Below are positions 34,684 to 43,067 of a stretch of DNA of 64,000 nt, piece after piece; the first letter of the stretch is position 1, and the number at the start of each line of letters is the position of its first letter. The DNA is from Beijerinckiaceae bacterium (GTDB taxonomy: Bacteria; Pseudomonadota; Alphaproteobacteria; Rhizobiales; Beijerinckiaceae). The translations under genes and the position numbers were made by a program. The stretch covers positions 124,001 through 188,000 of the forward strand of contig CANGBC010000003.1 of NCBI GenBank assembly GCA_947452005.1. The letters run 5' to 3'. Below the pieces are notes generated by a model that saw only the letters and a program-made list of their open reading frames with translations, searched no databases and was not told where the DNA came from.

Positions 34684-36285
34684 TTAAGCGCGGCCGGTGA
34701 CGCGAGAAAGAATTGCATCGGCCGGCCATTCAAGCCTGTCACCAGACCAGACGACATATTGATCGGGGCGCACGAGAATGAGACGCGCCTCATAGGCCTC
34801 GCGCCCGTCGCCACGCGTATCGCGGATGACATCGAAGGGGATTTTCGCCGCCTGCGCTACGCTCTCCAATGCGGCGATGTCAGCTGCATCAGCATCCAGC
34901 GCGATCAGCGTAAAACCTTGACCCAGAGCATCGAAACTGTTGCGGCCATCCGACAGCGGCAGAGGTGCAAGATGATGCCCGGCACGCGCCTTCACCTGAT
35001 GCACGCCATGCGCGCCGGTCTTGCCACCCTCTGGCCCGAACATGACAGGCGAGGCCTCGTAATTGGGCTCATATTGCTGGAAGCGCGAACCAATGTCGGT
35101 CTTGCGGCCTTCCCAGGCCGCTTCAAACTCGGCGCGATCACGCTCGGGATTGTAACGGTGCAAAAACTCGGCATCGCGCTTGATGCGCGAGGTGATGAAA
35201 TCATTCGCTGTATCCCAGAACACCGGGCGGCGCTCTTCGCTGTAGCTTTCCAGCAATGTGTCAGCGCCCCAGCCCTGCACGCAGGCGGCAAGCTTCCAGC
35301 CGAGATTGACGATGTCTTCAAGCCCATTGTTGAGGCCAAAGCCGCCATAGGGTGGATGCGCATGCGCGGCGTCGCCCGCAATGAAAATGCGGCCGCGCTG
35401 ATATTCATTGGCAACAGCGACGCGCATTTGCCAGAAGGACAAATGTTCAAAATCGCATTCCACCGGAAAGCCTGTGGCCTGGCGAATGAGGCCAAGTGAG
35501 TCGAATGTTTCGATCTTGGACTCGGGGGGCACGGGTGCGTGGAAAAACCAACCATCAGGCACATCGATACGCCCGAAAAACTGCCAATAGCCATCGTCTT
35601 CTGGACGCAAGACACGATAGGTCGAGCGCTCAGGAAAGCGCTTCAGCTTTTCATTGAGATCGGGTGAGCGGAAGACGGCGAGCAGCATGGTCTGCTCGTA
35701 ATCCTGCGTGGTGCGATCAATGCCGATCTGGTCGCGCACGGCCGAGCGTGCACCATCGCAGCCCACAAGATAGGAGCCCGTGATGATGCGCTTATCAGAG
35801 CCATCTTCGCGCGACACTTCGACAGAGACTTTCGCGCCATCCTGCGAAACCTTGCCCGCCACCGTGCCAAACAGCGTCGTGACGCTGGGCAGATCCTTGA
35901 TCTTTTTCCGCAGCACCATTTCGGTCTGATATTGCGGCAGACGTTCATTGTCCTGCGCGTAAAAAGCGCGCACCAATTCGCGGCCTGCAGGCGCGTGCCA
36001 ATATTCGCCCATCAGACTGCCGTAAGCGGTGAGCTCGCCAATCGCATAGCCCTTGGGCATGAGACGCGCCTCACGCATCTCATCCACCACACCCCAGCGG
36101 GCAAAATGTTCCATCGTGCGTTGGGTCAGATTCTGGCCTTTGGGGATTCGGCTAAATGTCTCGCGCGGCTCAATCAGCGCGCACATGACACCCCGCAAAC
36201 CCAGCGCCACAGCAAGCCCGACACCCACAGGCCCGCCGCCAACAATCACAACGTCAAAATGGTTACGCATTTTCTTCTCGTTCAT
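34684..36285 (-). CDS. FAD-dependent aromatic monooxygenase (MhpA/phenol-hydroxylase-like)
   Basis: This 533-residue class A flavoprotein hydroxylase has the three fingerprints of the group: GxGxxG in VVIVGGGPVGVGLAVALG at residues 11-28, the DG motif in YLVGCDGARSAVRDQIG near 175, and the GD motif in RIFIAGDAAHAHPPYGGFG near 300 followed by LNNGLEDIVNLGWKLA. It is much longer than PobA (about 390) and close to MhpA and phenol 2-monooxygenase in length, with the C-terminal thioredoxin-like extension. It sits between a Bug gene (14-base gap) and pcaHG. It probably makes protocatechuate or another catechol from the imported aromatic; the exact substrate is not known. The start may instead be the Met at 36270. 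Confidence 0.88.
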   Translation of the reverse strand: MNEKKMRNHFDVVIVGGGPVGVGLAVALGLRGVMCALIEPRETFSRIPKGQNLTQRTMEHFARWGVVDEMREARLMPKGYAIGELTAYGSLMGEYWHAPAGRELVRAFYAQDNERLPQYQTEMVLRKKIKDLPSVTTLFGTVAGKVSQDGAKVSVEVSREDGSDKRIITGSYLVGCDGARSAVRDQIGIDRTTQDYEQTMLLAVFRSPDLNEKLKRFPERSTYRVLRPEDDGYWQFFGRIDVPDGWFFHAPVPPESKIETFDSLGLIRQATGFPVECDFEHLSFWQMRVAVANEYQRGRIFIAGDAAHAHPPYGGFGLNNGLEDIVNLGWKLAACVQGWGADTLLESYSEERRPVFWDTANDFITSRIKRDAEFLHRYNPERDRAEFEAAWEGRKTDIGSRFQQYEPNYEASPVMFGPEGGKTGAHGVHQVKARAGHHLAPLPLSDGRNSFDALGQGFTLIALDADAADIAALESVAQAAKIPFDVIRDTRGDGREAYEARLILVRPDQYVVWSGDRLEWPADAILSRVTGRA

Positions 36286-36299
36286 CCATTCAGATGCGC

Positions 36300-37331
36300 T
36301 TAGCGCGCGGCTTCCGAAATCTGGCGCGCGCGCTCGACCACTTCAGGTGAAGCCGTATAGACGCGGTTCAAAATCGACATGATCTCGTCTGCATAAACAG
36401 GATCAACATCAATCGCCTGCTTTTCAGCTTCTGCTTTATATTCGGCATCTTTCATCGTGGCGGCGAAAGCGGCGCGCAAGGCGGTGGCGCGATCAGCCGG
36501 CATGTTGGCGGGGCCTGCCAGCGGCCAGGCAATCGCCAGGCGTGCGAGGAAGACTTCCAAGAGTTGGCGGTCCGCCTGATCTTTCACAATATCAAATGCA
36601 GAGGGTACATTCGGCAAGTCAGGCGCTTTGGTGAGTCCCAGCTGCAATTGTACGTCGATTTTTTTCTCAGGCACCCAGCTCGGGCGCGCAACTTTCAAAT
36701 AGCCCCATGAGAGACCGGCCATGCCATCGGCTTCGCCGCGCTCAACGGCCAGCAGCATTTCGCTGGCGCCCGGATAACCCGTGACAACCTTCATCTTGGT
36801 CTTGAAGACCGCATTCAGGATGAGCGGGAATGTTGCGGTATCAGCGCCGCCACCCGATGTGGCAATGACCACTTCGCGACCTTTGAGATCATCCAGTGTT
36901 TTGAAATTGGCAGCTGTGCGCGTGAAGACGAGATTGGTCTCGCGGCTTGGGCTGCCGATCCATGTCAGGTTGCGCGGATCAAATTGCGCCTGCTTGTTGC
37001 CCATCAAAGGCTCGAACGGCGTGCCGCGCGCGAAGGTGGCAATCGCAGTGCCATCTTTAGGCGCGAGATTGGCCATGTGGTTGATGGCCGTGATGGACCC
37101 AGCACCGGGCATGTTCTGCACGATGACCTTCGGGTTGCCGGGAATATATTTGGCAATGTAGCGGCTGATGGCACGCGCATTGAGGTCATAGCCACCGCCG
37201 GGCGAAAAGCCGACGATGATCGACAGGTTCTTGCCCTTGTAAAAATCCTCAATCGCATCGGCGCGCACCGGCGCGCTGGAGACAAGAGCGAGCCCCGTCA
37301 ACGCGGCGGCGAGTTTGAACTGCTTGGACAT
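36300..37331 (-). CDS. Bug/TctC-family periplasmic binding protein 4, first gene of an aromatic operon
   Basis: This is a 343-residue exported binding protein. The ATG at 37331 follows GGGAGG. A signal peptide ends at SSAPVRADAIEDFYKG. Family blocks are LSIIVGFSPGGGYDLNARAI, IPGNPKVIVQNMPGAGS, LAPKDGTAIATFARG and AVERGEADGMAG. It heads the operon that continues into a flavin hydroxylase and pcaHG, so its ligand is probably an aromatic acid. TphC of Comamonas, a Bug protein that serves terephthalate uptake with a distant TctAB, is a known precedent for this arrangement. Confidence 0.92.
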   Translation of the reverse strand: MSKQFKLAAALTGLALVSSAPVRADAIEDFYKGKNLSIIVGFSPGGGYDLNARAISRYIAKYIPGNPKVIVQNMPGAGSITAINHMANLAPKDGTAIATFARGTPFEPLMGNKQAQFDPRNLTWIGSPSRETNLVFTRTAANFKTLDDLKGREVVIATSGGGADTATFPLILNAVFKTKMKVVTGYPGASEMLLAVERGEADGMAGLSWGYLKVARPSWVPEKKIDVQLQLGLTKAPDLPNVPSAFDIVKDQADRQLLEVFLARLAIAWPLAGPANMPADRATALRAAFAATMKDAEYKAEAEKQAIDVDPVYADEIMSILNRVYTASPEVVERARQISEAAR

Positions 37332-37779
37332 ATTTGCCTCCCGAAGACGGGCCGCCGGACGTCGCCGGGACCTTTGTCGTTGATTTGCGGTCCTTCTAAC
37401 CCGAAAACGCACAGGCTTCACCCCCTAAGCCGATGTTCAAGAAATAGCCAAAAAAATAGGCAGCCAGGCTAATAAATAGACAGGCCCTGCCGCGTTTAAG
37501 GTCAATTCTCTGGCAAAAAGCCTGTGGTTTCAGCGCCGTCCCGCTCAGGAATCACCACCTTGGCGGTAAAGCCCCTGCTCTTTTCGTGCCATAAGCCCGG
37601 TTTCGGGGCGTGATCGGCCGTGGCGGGCAGATGTCCACGGGAAAATGCGCCCAGCCACCCCAAAACAGCGCCCTTTTGACAGCCAAAGCGTGACGGCTGG
37701 CATGTTACCTGCTTTGAGAACCCCGTATCCACGGGCACCCCGCGTGCCGCCCGCGATCCCCGAATAGCTGAGGGCGACC
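37332..37779. other. 448-base intergenic region between Bug 4 and glnII
   Basis: The left part holds the leader of the divergent Bug 4 operon. The right part holds the sigma-54 type promoter of glnII at 37698. Between them are AT-rich stretches (AAAAAAATAGG near 37450) and no ORF with a convincing ribosome site; the track ORFs at 37502-37805 lack family features and overlap the promoter. I saw no clear NtrC box. Confidence 0.6.
37698..37714 (+). promoter_or_regulatory. Sigma-54 type (-24/-12) promoter of glnII
   Basis: TGGCATGTTACCTGCTT matches TGGCACG-N4-TTGCW with the GG and GC doublets ten bases apart. It lies about 65 bases before the glnII ATG, giving a leader of about 55 bases. glnII is a known RpoN/NtrC target in rhizobia. 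Confidence 0.78.
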
Positions 37780-38796
37780 ATGACAAAGTATAAACTCGAG
37801 TACATCTGGCTTGACGGTTATGAGCCGGTCCAAAACCTGCGCAGCAAGACCCAGATCAAGGAATTCGATTCCTTTCCGAAGCTGGAAACCTTGCCGCTCT
37901 GGGGTTTCGATGGCAGCTCGACCATGCAGGCTGAGGGTCACAACTCGGATTGCGTGCTGAAGCCCGTCGCCGTCTATCCTGACGCTGCGCGCGAAAACGG
38001 CGTGCTCGTCATGTGCGAAGTCATGATGCCGGATGGCAAGACCCCGCACCCGTCCAACCATCGCTCGACGATTCTGGACGCGCCCGATGCCTGGTTCGGC
38101 TTCGAGCAGGAATATTTCATGTACCAGGACGGCCGTCCGCTCGGCTTCCCGGAAAATGGCTACCCCGCTCCGCAGGGCCCCTACTACACCGGCGTCGGCT
38201 ACAAGAATGTCGGCTCGATCGCACGCGAGATCGTTGAAGAACATCTCGACCTGTGCCTGGCCGCTGGCATCAACCACGAAGGCATCAATGCCGAAGTGGC
38301 TAAGGGCCAGTGGGAATTCCAGATTTTCGGCAAGGGCTCACGCACCGCTGCTGACCAGATCTGGGTCGCTCGCTACATCTTGCTGCGTCTGTGCGAAACC
38401 TACGGCGTCGACATTGAATGGCATTGCAAGCCGCTCGGCGACACCGACTGGAATGGCTCGGGCATGCATTGCAACTTCTCGACCGGACATATGCGCGACG
38501 TCGGCGGCAAGGATTACTTTGAACGCCTGATGAAGCAGTTCGAAAAGAACCTGCATGACCACATCAAGGTCTATGGCCCCGACAATCATCTGCGCCTCAC
38601 CGGCAAGCATGAGACGGCGCCGTGGAACAAGTTCAGCCATGGCGTTGCCGACCGCGGTGCATCGATCCGCGTTCCGCATTCCTTCGTCAACAATGGCTAC
38701 AAGGGCTATCTGGAAGATCGCCGCCCCAATTCACAGGGCTGCCCTTACCAGATCGCTTCGCAGGTTCTGAAGACGATCTCGGAAGTTTCGAAGTAA
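37780..38796 (+). CDS. glnII: Glutamine synthetase type II (GlnII)
   Basis: This is a 338-residue eukaryotic-type glutamine synthetase that makes glutamine from glutamate, ammonium and ATP. The length is that of GSII (bacterial GSI has about 470). Motifs are LPLWGFDGSSTMQAEGHNSD near residues 40-59, WFGFEQEYFMY near 108, NAEVAKGQWEFQIFGKG near 171 and DWNGSGMHCNFST near 226. Rhizobia and relatives carry GlnII beside GlnA and express it under nitrogen limitation without adenylylation control. The sigma-54 type promoter upstream and perfect terminator downstream make it a single-gene unit. Confidence 0.97.
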   Translation: MTKYKLEYIWLDGYEPVQNLRSKTQIKEFDSFPKLETLPLWGFDGSSTMQAEGHNSDCVLKPVAVYPDAARENGVLVMCEVMMPDGKTPHPSNHRSTILDAPDAWFGFEQEYFMYQDGRPLGFPENGYPAPQGPYYTGVGYKNVGSIAREIVEEHLDLCLAAGINHEGINAEVAKGQWEFQIFGKGSRTAADQIWVARYILLRLCETYGVDIEWHCKPLGDTDWNGSGMHCNFSTGHMRDVGGKDYFERLMKQFEKNLHDHIKVYGPDNHLRLTGKHETAPWNKFSHGVADRGASIRVPHSFVNNGYKGYLEDRRPNSQGCPYQIASQVLKTISEVSK

Positions 38797-38822
38797 GTTT
38801 TACGCCTCACGGCAAATAACGG

Positions 38823-38857
38823 AATGGCGCAGCGAGTCTCTCGCTGCGCCATTTTTG
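38823..38857 (+). terminator. Terminator of glnII
   Basis: AATGGCGCAGCGAG and CTCGCTGCGCCATT form a perfect 14-base stem with a TCT loop, followed by TTTGTTT. It also lies ahead of the convergent cyclodeaminase-family gene. Confidence 0.95.
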
Positions 38858-38872
38858 TTTGTGGCCTTTCAC

Positions 38873-39949
38873 TCAGGGATGGACGGTTTCGGTGAACCAG
38901 TCGGTGGGCAATTGGTGGCCCACGCCCTGCTCGCAGGCGCGCTTGTAAATCACGGACCCGGCGGCGGCGAATTGATAACCCAGGCCCAGATTGTTGAGGA
39001 AACAGGTGACCTGCTCGTCATCGTCACGCCCGATAAAACGACCGGCGATCATGTCGGGCAAAGTGGGAAATGATTTGAAATCGAGTTGCCGCGCGCTGTT
39101 CCAGCCCGCTTGCTTGTTCGTTTCCTTGAACTTCGCATCTTTGGAGACGATCAACACCGGGTCTGTGTCATGCGTGTGCACGGCGATCTTGTTGGCTGCG
39201 CGAATGGCAGAAGGCTCAATCTCGGGCTTTTTGATTGATGACAAATGCATGCCCGGTTCGATCCAATGCTGAAAGAAAATCGGATCAATCGAATTGGAGG
39301 CACACATCACAATGTCGGCGCCTGCTATCGCATCTTCCGGCTGCGCCACGGGGCGCACTTCTATGCCCAGCGTCTCGCTCATGCGCGCAGCAAATGCCTC
39401 GCGATTTTCTTGATTGGGGGAGAAGCAGCGGATGGAGGTGATGTCACGCACGGCGCAAGCGGCTGTGAGCTGCGTTTCCGCCTGCCAGCCAGAGCCCAGA
39501 ATGCCGATGGAGCTCGCATTCTGGCGCGCCATATATTTCACGCCCAATCCATTGGTCGCGCCCACACGAATATGCTGCAACACGCCATCGGGAAAGATGG
39601 CGAGCGGCTCGCCATTATGGGTCGAGAACAACAGCACCAAGCCGACATAGCGATCATTGGGAGCGGCTGGCACTTTGACGCGGCGGCGTGAATTGCCGAC
39701 CAGCGGATTGGTGATGATGTCAGAATTGATGCGAATGGCACTGACGCCAAGTGCTGGCACAACTCCATCCATGGATTTCAATCCATAGACGGCATCTTCA
39801 TGCCAGGTGGTGGGGGTGATGCAATCAGACCGTTGGCGCGAGACACCGCGCCCTTCTGCGAGATCAAGATAGGCTGTCTCCAATGCCTCGATGCAATCGG
39901 GCATGGTGAGGAGCTTTTCGACATCCTCATTCGACAGGATCAGCGTCAT
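38873..39949 (-). CDS. Ornithine cyclodeaminase/mu-crystallin family protein
   Basis: This 358-residue NAD(P)-binding protein has the family core QHIRVGATNGLGVKYMARQN then IGILGSGWQAETQLTAACAV, the latter being the Rossmann GxGxxA region near residue 150, and DIVMCASNSIDPIFFQHWIE. The family includes ornithine cyclodeaminase, alanine dehydrogenase and ketimine reductases; the catalytic Asp of true cyclodeaminase cannot be assigned with confidence, so the substrate is left open. The C-terminus is longer than usual (QGVGHQLPTDWFTETVHP). It is followed downstream by the glnII terminator and preceded by yeiH on the same strand. Confidence 0.88.
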   Translation of the reverse strand: MTLILSNEDVEKLLTMPDCIEALETAYLDLAEGRGVSRQRSDCITPTTWHEDAVYGLKSMDGVVPALGVSAIRINSDIITNPLVGNSRRRVKVPAAPNDRYVGLVLLFSTHNGEPLAIFPDGVLQHIRVGATNGLGVKYMARQNASSIGILGSGWQAETQLTAACAVRDITSIRCFSPNQENREAFAARMSETLGIEVRPVAQPEDAIAGADIVMCASNSIDPIFFQHWIEPGMHLSSIKKPEIEPSAIRAANKIAVHTHDTDPVLIVSKDAKFKETNKQAGWNSARQLDFKSFPTLPDMIAGRFIGRDDDEQVTCFLNNLGLGYQFAAAGSVIYKRACEQGVGHQLPTDWFTETVHP

Positions 39950-39973
39950 GGTCTCAACTCCCCGGTGGTTTTC

Positions 39974-41017
39974 TTATTGAAGTCCGAAACGCGCCTCCAG
40001 CACAAGGCCACCTGCGACGCAGGCCAAAATGACCAGCGTTGTGCCCGACACCACCAGCACATGCCGCAGGCCGAGTTTGGCGATGGATTCAAACGATGTG
40101 TTCAGACCCAAAGCCGCAATGGCAATGAGCAACCCCCAAGCCGACACATCACCGAGCAGGGCTTTGAGCGGCAGATAGACGCTCTGCAGCGAGGGCGCCA
40201 AAGCCATCGCGCTGTTGACGATGCAAAGACCGAGGAAAGCAAAAGCAAAAACGGGCACGGGCACTTTGGCGCCCTCGGCAGAGCCGACAAACATACGCCC
40301 GATGATCAGGATCGCAGGCAGCAGCAGAAGCACGCGGAAGAGTTTGACGATGACTGCCGTCGCACCTGCGGTTTCGGAGACGGCATAACCCGCACCCACC
40401 ACCTGCGCGACATCATGAATGGACCCGCCGAGCAAAATGCCGGTGTGCAGATCATCAAACCCCAAGAGCCGCGCCAAGGGCGGATAGGCGAGCATGGCCA
40501 CAGTCGAGAGAAGGTTCACCGCCACAATCACAAAGACGGTGTCGGCATCTCTGGATGGTGATGACGGCAGAACACTGGATGTCGCCAGCGCCGCAGATGC
40601 GCCGCATATGGCTGTGGCAGATCCCGCCAGGGCACCAAAGCTGCGCGAGAGGCCAAACAGGCCTGCCAGACCAAAGCCCGCTGCAATGGTGAGCGCCATG
40701 GCCAAAACGACCAGCAGACCGGTGCTGAAGCCCAGCGCAGCAATTTCTGCCAGACTGACCTTGAGCCCGAGGAGCGCCACCGCAATGCGCAGAATGCGCG
40801 AGACGCAAAAGCGCAAGCCCGGCTGAAAACGCGCGGCCATGGCAGGCTGCAGAGCAATGCCAACCAGAAGCGCGATGAGCAATGCTGGCAAAGGGGCGAT
40901 GCGTGCGACCAGCGGCGCCAGCGCCTGCGCGCTTGCGGCCAGAGCCAATGCCAAGAGCAAACCGGGCGCCAGCTCAGCCAAACCCTGCGGCGCACCCGCC
41001 CGATGATCTCCTGCCAT
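39974..41017 (-). CDS. YeiH/UPF0324 family putative sulfate exporter
   Basis: This is a 347-residue membrane protein with about ten hydrophobic segments. The central block GSATAICGASAALATSSVLP is the signature of the YeiH family, and LLGGSIHDVAQVVGAGYAVS is the second conserved loop. Family members are annotated as sulfate or organosulfur exporters on limited evidence. I use the ATG at 41017, preceded by AAGAAGAA, rather than 41035. It lies 24 bases upstream of the cyclodeaminase-family gene on the same strand, so the two may be co-transcribed, possibly to handle a sulfur amino acid or taurine-like compound; this is inference. Confidence 0.88.
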   Translation of the reverse strand: MAGDHRAGAPQGLAELAPGLLLALALAASAQALAPLVARIAPLPALLIALLVGIALQPAMAARFQPGLRFCVSRILRIAVALLGLKVSLAEIAALGFSTGLLVVLAMALTIAAGFGLAGLFGLSRSFGALAGSATAICGASAALATSSVLPSSPSRDADTVFVIVAVNLLSTVAMLAYPPLARLLGFDDLHTGILLGGSIHDVAQVVGAGYAVSETAGATAVIVKLFRVLLLLPAILIIGRMFVGSAEGAKVPVPVFAFAFLGLCIVNSAMALAPSLQSVYLPLKALLGDVSAWGLLIAIAALGLNTSFESIAKLGLRHVLVVSGTTLVILACVAGGLVLEARFGLQ

Positions 41018-41219
41018 TGTTCTTCTTGCTCTCAAGAGGCCTCAATTTGGAGGACCATGACGATCAGGGCCGCCCATGGCAATTCGCGGACGCCCCTTTT
41101 GTAGAAAAAACCTCTCTCGGAGGGGGACAGAAGAGGCGTTTCTTCTCTGAGGCGCGCATTGGCTGCCCCTCCTGCCCAGCCGATACTGGGGGCACTCGTC
41201 TCCATTGGCAGGATCTTCC

Positions 41220-41432
41220 ATGCTGGACATTGCGTCCAACCCGCGCTCCCTCGCACGCATGTGGCACCCGCCACTGGCGCGCCATGTCGCCACATCCGGG
41301 CTGGTCGGGCTCCTGACAGGCCTCTGGGCCCAGAGCCTTGGATTGGGCCTGCTCTTTTTTCTGCTTAATTTCAGTGTCCGGCTGGTGATAGATTACACCC
41401 GACCGAAAGTTTCAGGGCACAAGGCGGATTAA
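41220..41432 (+). CDS. Small membrane protein upstream of fpr
   Basis: This 70-residue protein starts at an ATG (41220) with GCAGGA upstream. A basic N-terminal third (SLARMWHPPLARHVATSG) precedes one or two hydrophobic stretches (LVGLLTGLWAQSLGLGLLFF then LLNFSVRLVIDY). It ends three bases before the fpr ATG, so the two are probably co-translated. No family is recognised. Competing minus-strand ORFs in the same stretch look like shadows. The tight spacing to fpr is the main support. Confidence 0.55.
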   Translation: MLDIASNPRSLARMWHPPLARHVATSGLVGLLTGLWAQSLGLGLLFFLLNFSVRLVIDYTRPKVSGHKAD

Positions 41433-41435
41433 CGA

Positions 41436-42248
41436 ATGACGACGGCAAACGATCGCGCTACTGCGCGACCGGCTTCGGGTGCTTTTCTTGAGGAGCAGGT
41501 TCTCTCGGTCCATCACTGGACGGACACCTTGTTCAGCTTCACCACAACCCGTGACCCAGGCTTTCGCTTTCGTAGCGGGCAATTTGTCATGATTGGCCTG
41601 CAGGTCGAGGGCAAGCCGCTGCTGCGCGCCTATTCGGTGGCTTCAGCCTTTTATGCCGAACATCTCGAATTCTTCTCGATCAAAGTTCAGAACGGCCCAC
41701 TCACCTCACGCCTGCAACATTTGAAAGTCGGTGACACGGTGCTGGTTGGCCGCAAGCCCACCGGCACGCTGGTGCTCGACAATTTGCGCGACGGCCGCAA
41801 TTTGTATCTGCTGGCCACTGGCACGGGGCTCGCGCCCTTCCTGTCCACAATCCGCGATCCCGAAACCTATGAGCGTTTCGACAAGGTGATTGTGACGCAT
41901 GGCGTGCGCACAGTTGCCGAGCTCGCCTATCGCGAGCTGATTGAAAATGAACTGCCCAATGACGAATTGCTGGGCGAATATATCAAGCCCAAGCTCGTCT
42001 ATTATCCGACTGTGACGCGCGAACCGTTCCGCAATCAGGGACGCCTGACCGATCTGATCACATCAGGCAAGCTGTTCACAGATCTCGGCCTGCCTGCTTT
42101 CGACAAGGCGCAGGACCGCGTCATGCTGTGCGGCAATCCGGGCATTATTGCTGACGTGCCAAAATATCTCGAAAGTATCGGCTTTGAAGAAGGCAATACG
42201 GGCGAGCCCGGCGATTATGTGATCGAGAAAGCCTTCGTCGAGAAATAA
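41436..42248 (+). CDS. fpr: Ferredoxin-NADP+ reductase
   Basis: This 270-residue FAD enzyme exchanges electrons between NADPH and ferredoxin or flavodoxin. The FAD site is GKPLLRAYSVASAFYAEHLE near residues 64-83, containing the RxYS motif. The NADPH site is LYLLATGTGLAPFLSTIRDP near 122, and MLCGNPGIIADVPKYLESIG near 229 is the third signature. The C-terminal FVEK ending is typical of the bacterial subclass I enzymes of alphaproteobacteria. It probably supports oxidative-stress defence and electron supply to oxygenases. Confidence 0.96.
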   Translation: MTTANDRATARPASGAFLEEQVLSVHHWTDTLFSFTTTRDPGFRFRSGQFVMIGLQVEGKPLLRAYSVASAFYAEHLEFFSIKVQNGPLTSRLQHLKVGDTVLVGRKPTGTLVLDNLRDGRNLYLLATGTGLAPFLSTIRDPETYERFDKVIVTHGVRTVAELAYRELIENELPNDELLGEYIKPKLVYYPTVTREPFRNQGRLTDLITSGKLFTDLGLPAFDKAQDRVMLCGNPGIIADVPKYLESIGFEEGNTGEPGDYVIEKAFVEK

Positions 42249-42251
42249 GCC

Positions 42252-43064
42252 TCAGCCACGCGGCGCAGGCTTGCGCAGCACTGGGCTTTCCATCGCCAGA
42301 CGTGCGGCCTCTTGCGGGGCAAGCGCCGGATTCCACAGACTGCCATTGTAGCGCTCGCCACTATGGCCATCGGAGTCTGGCGAACAGAGCCACAAGAGTG
42401 GGCCATTCATCACATCAACGGCCAAAGTTTTGCGCGTGGCCGTTGAGGGTCGCGTGCCGTCTGTGTCGACCATGCCGCCGGGCAGCAGAATATTGCAGGT
42501 GACGCCTGTGCCTTCCAGATCACCCGCCCAGATCAGCGAGGCGGCATCAATGGCCGCTTTGGTCACGCCATAGGGCGAATTGTTGCGCCGCTGCATCGTA
42601 TCCAGCGAGGTTGAGATATTGATGATGCGGCCCCAGCCGCGCTTGATGAGATGGGGCGCTACTTCACGCGACATGAGAAATGTGCCCGACACATTCACAT
42701 TGACGGCCTGCACCCAAATGTCTGGGTTGGACTCCCAGAAGGGGAAATTATTTCCCTCCACCGGCAGCCCCGGCCCGCGCTGCTCACGCCGCGCATTGTT
42801 GATGAGGATGGAGAGATCGCCAAAGGCGGCGAGTGTCTCCGCCACCACGCGCGCGCAATCATCGCGCTTGGTAATGTCGGCTGTCACTGCGAGCACGCGT
42901 GTCGCACCGCAGGCTTTGTTGATCTCGGCGGCGGCTTCTTCCAGCAGCTGCGTTTGCGGCGAGGCAATGGTGACGCACGCACCACTTTGCGCCAGCGCCA
43001 GCGCCATGGAGCGACCAAGCCCCACGCTGCCGCCCGTAACAATCGCGACCTGCCCTTTCAACAT
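42252..43064 (-). CDS. SDR-family oxidoreductase
   Basis: This is a 270-residue short-chain dehydrogenase. The cofactor loop is IVTGGSVGLGRSMALAL at residues 8-24, the NNAR block follows ILINNARREQRGPG near 86, and the catalytic Ser and YxxxK are INISTSLDTM near 148 and SPYGVTKAAIDAASL near 163. It is the last gene of the operon with hyuA, hyuB and a Bug protein; only three bases separate it from the hyuB stop. The substrate is unknown but probably a product of the hyuAB reaction. Confidence 0.92.
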   Translation of the reverse strand: MLKGQVAIVTGGSVGLGRSMALALAQSGACVTIASPQTQLLEEAAAEINKACGATRVLAVTADITKRDDCARVVAETLAAFGDLSILINNARREQRGPGLPVEGNNFPFWESNPDIWVQAVNVNVSGTFLMSREVAPHLIKRGWGRIINISTSLDTMQRRNNSPYGVTKAAIDAASLIWAGDLEGTGVTCNILLPGGMVDTDGTRPSTATRKTLAVDVMNGPLLWLCSPDSDGHSGERYNGSLWNPALAPQEAARLAMESPVLRKPAPRG

Positions 43065-43067
43065 GGC

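Noticed and set aside
34759-35499. Plus-strand ORF of 246 codons over the flavin hydroxylase
   Set aside because: Antisense shadow of a complete flavoprotein gene; no domain or ribosome site.
37502-37805. Two minus-strand ORFs upstream of glnII
   Set aside because: They overlap the sigma-54 promoter and glnII start and show no recognisable domain.
39800-40561. Plus-strand ORF of 253 codons over the cyclodeaminase-family and yeiH genes
   Set aside because: It spans two real minus-strand genes and their junction, and its composition (His, Gln, Arg rich) is typical of a shadow frame.
41032-41295. Overlapping minus-strand ORFs upstream of yeiH
   Set aside because: Three frames are open at once and none has a ribosome site; the plus-strand small ORF at 41220 with its link to fpr is the better explanation.
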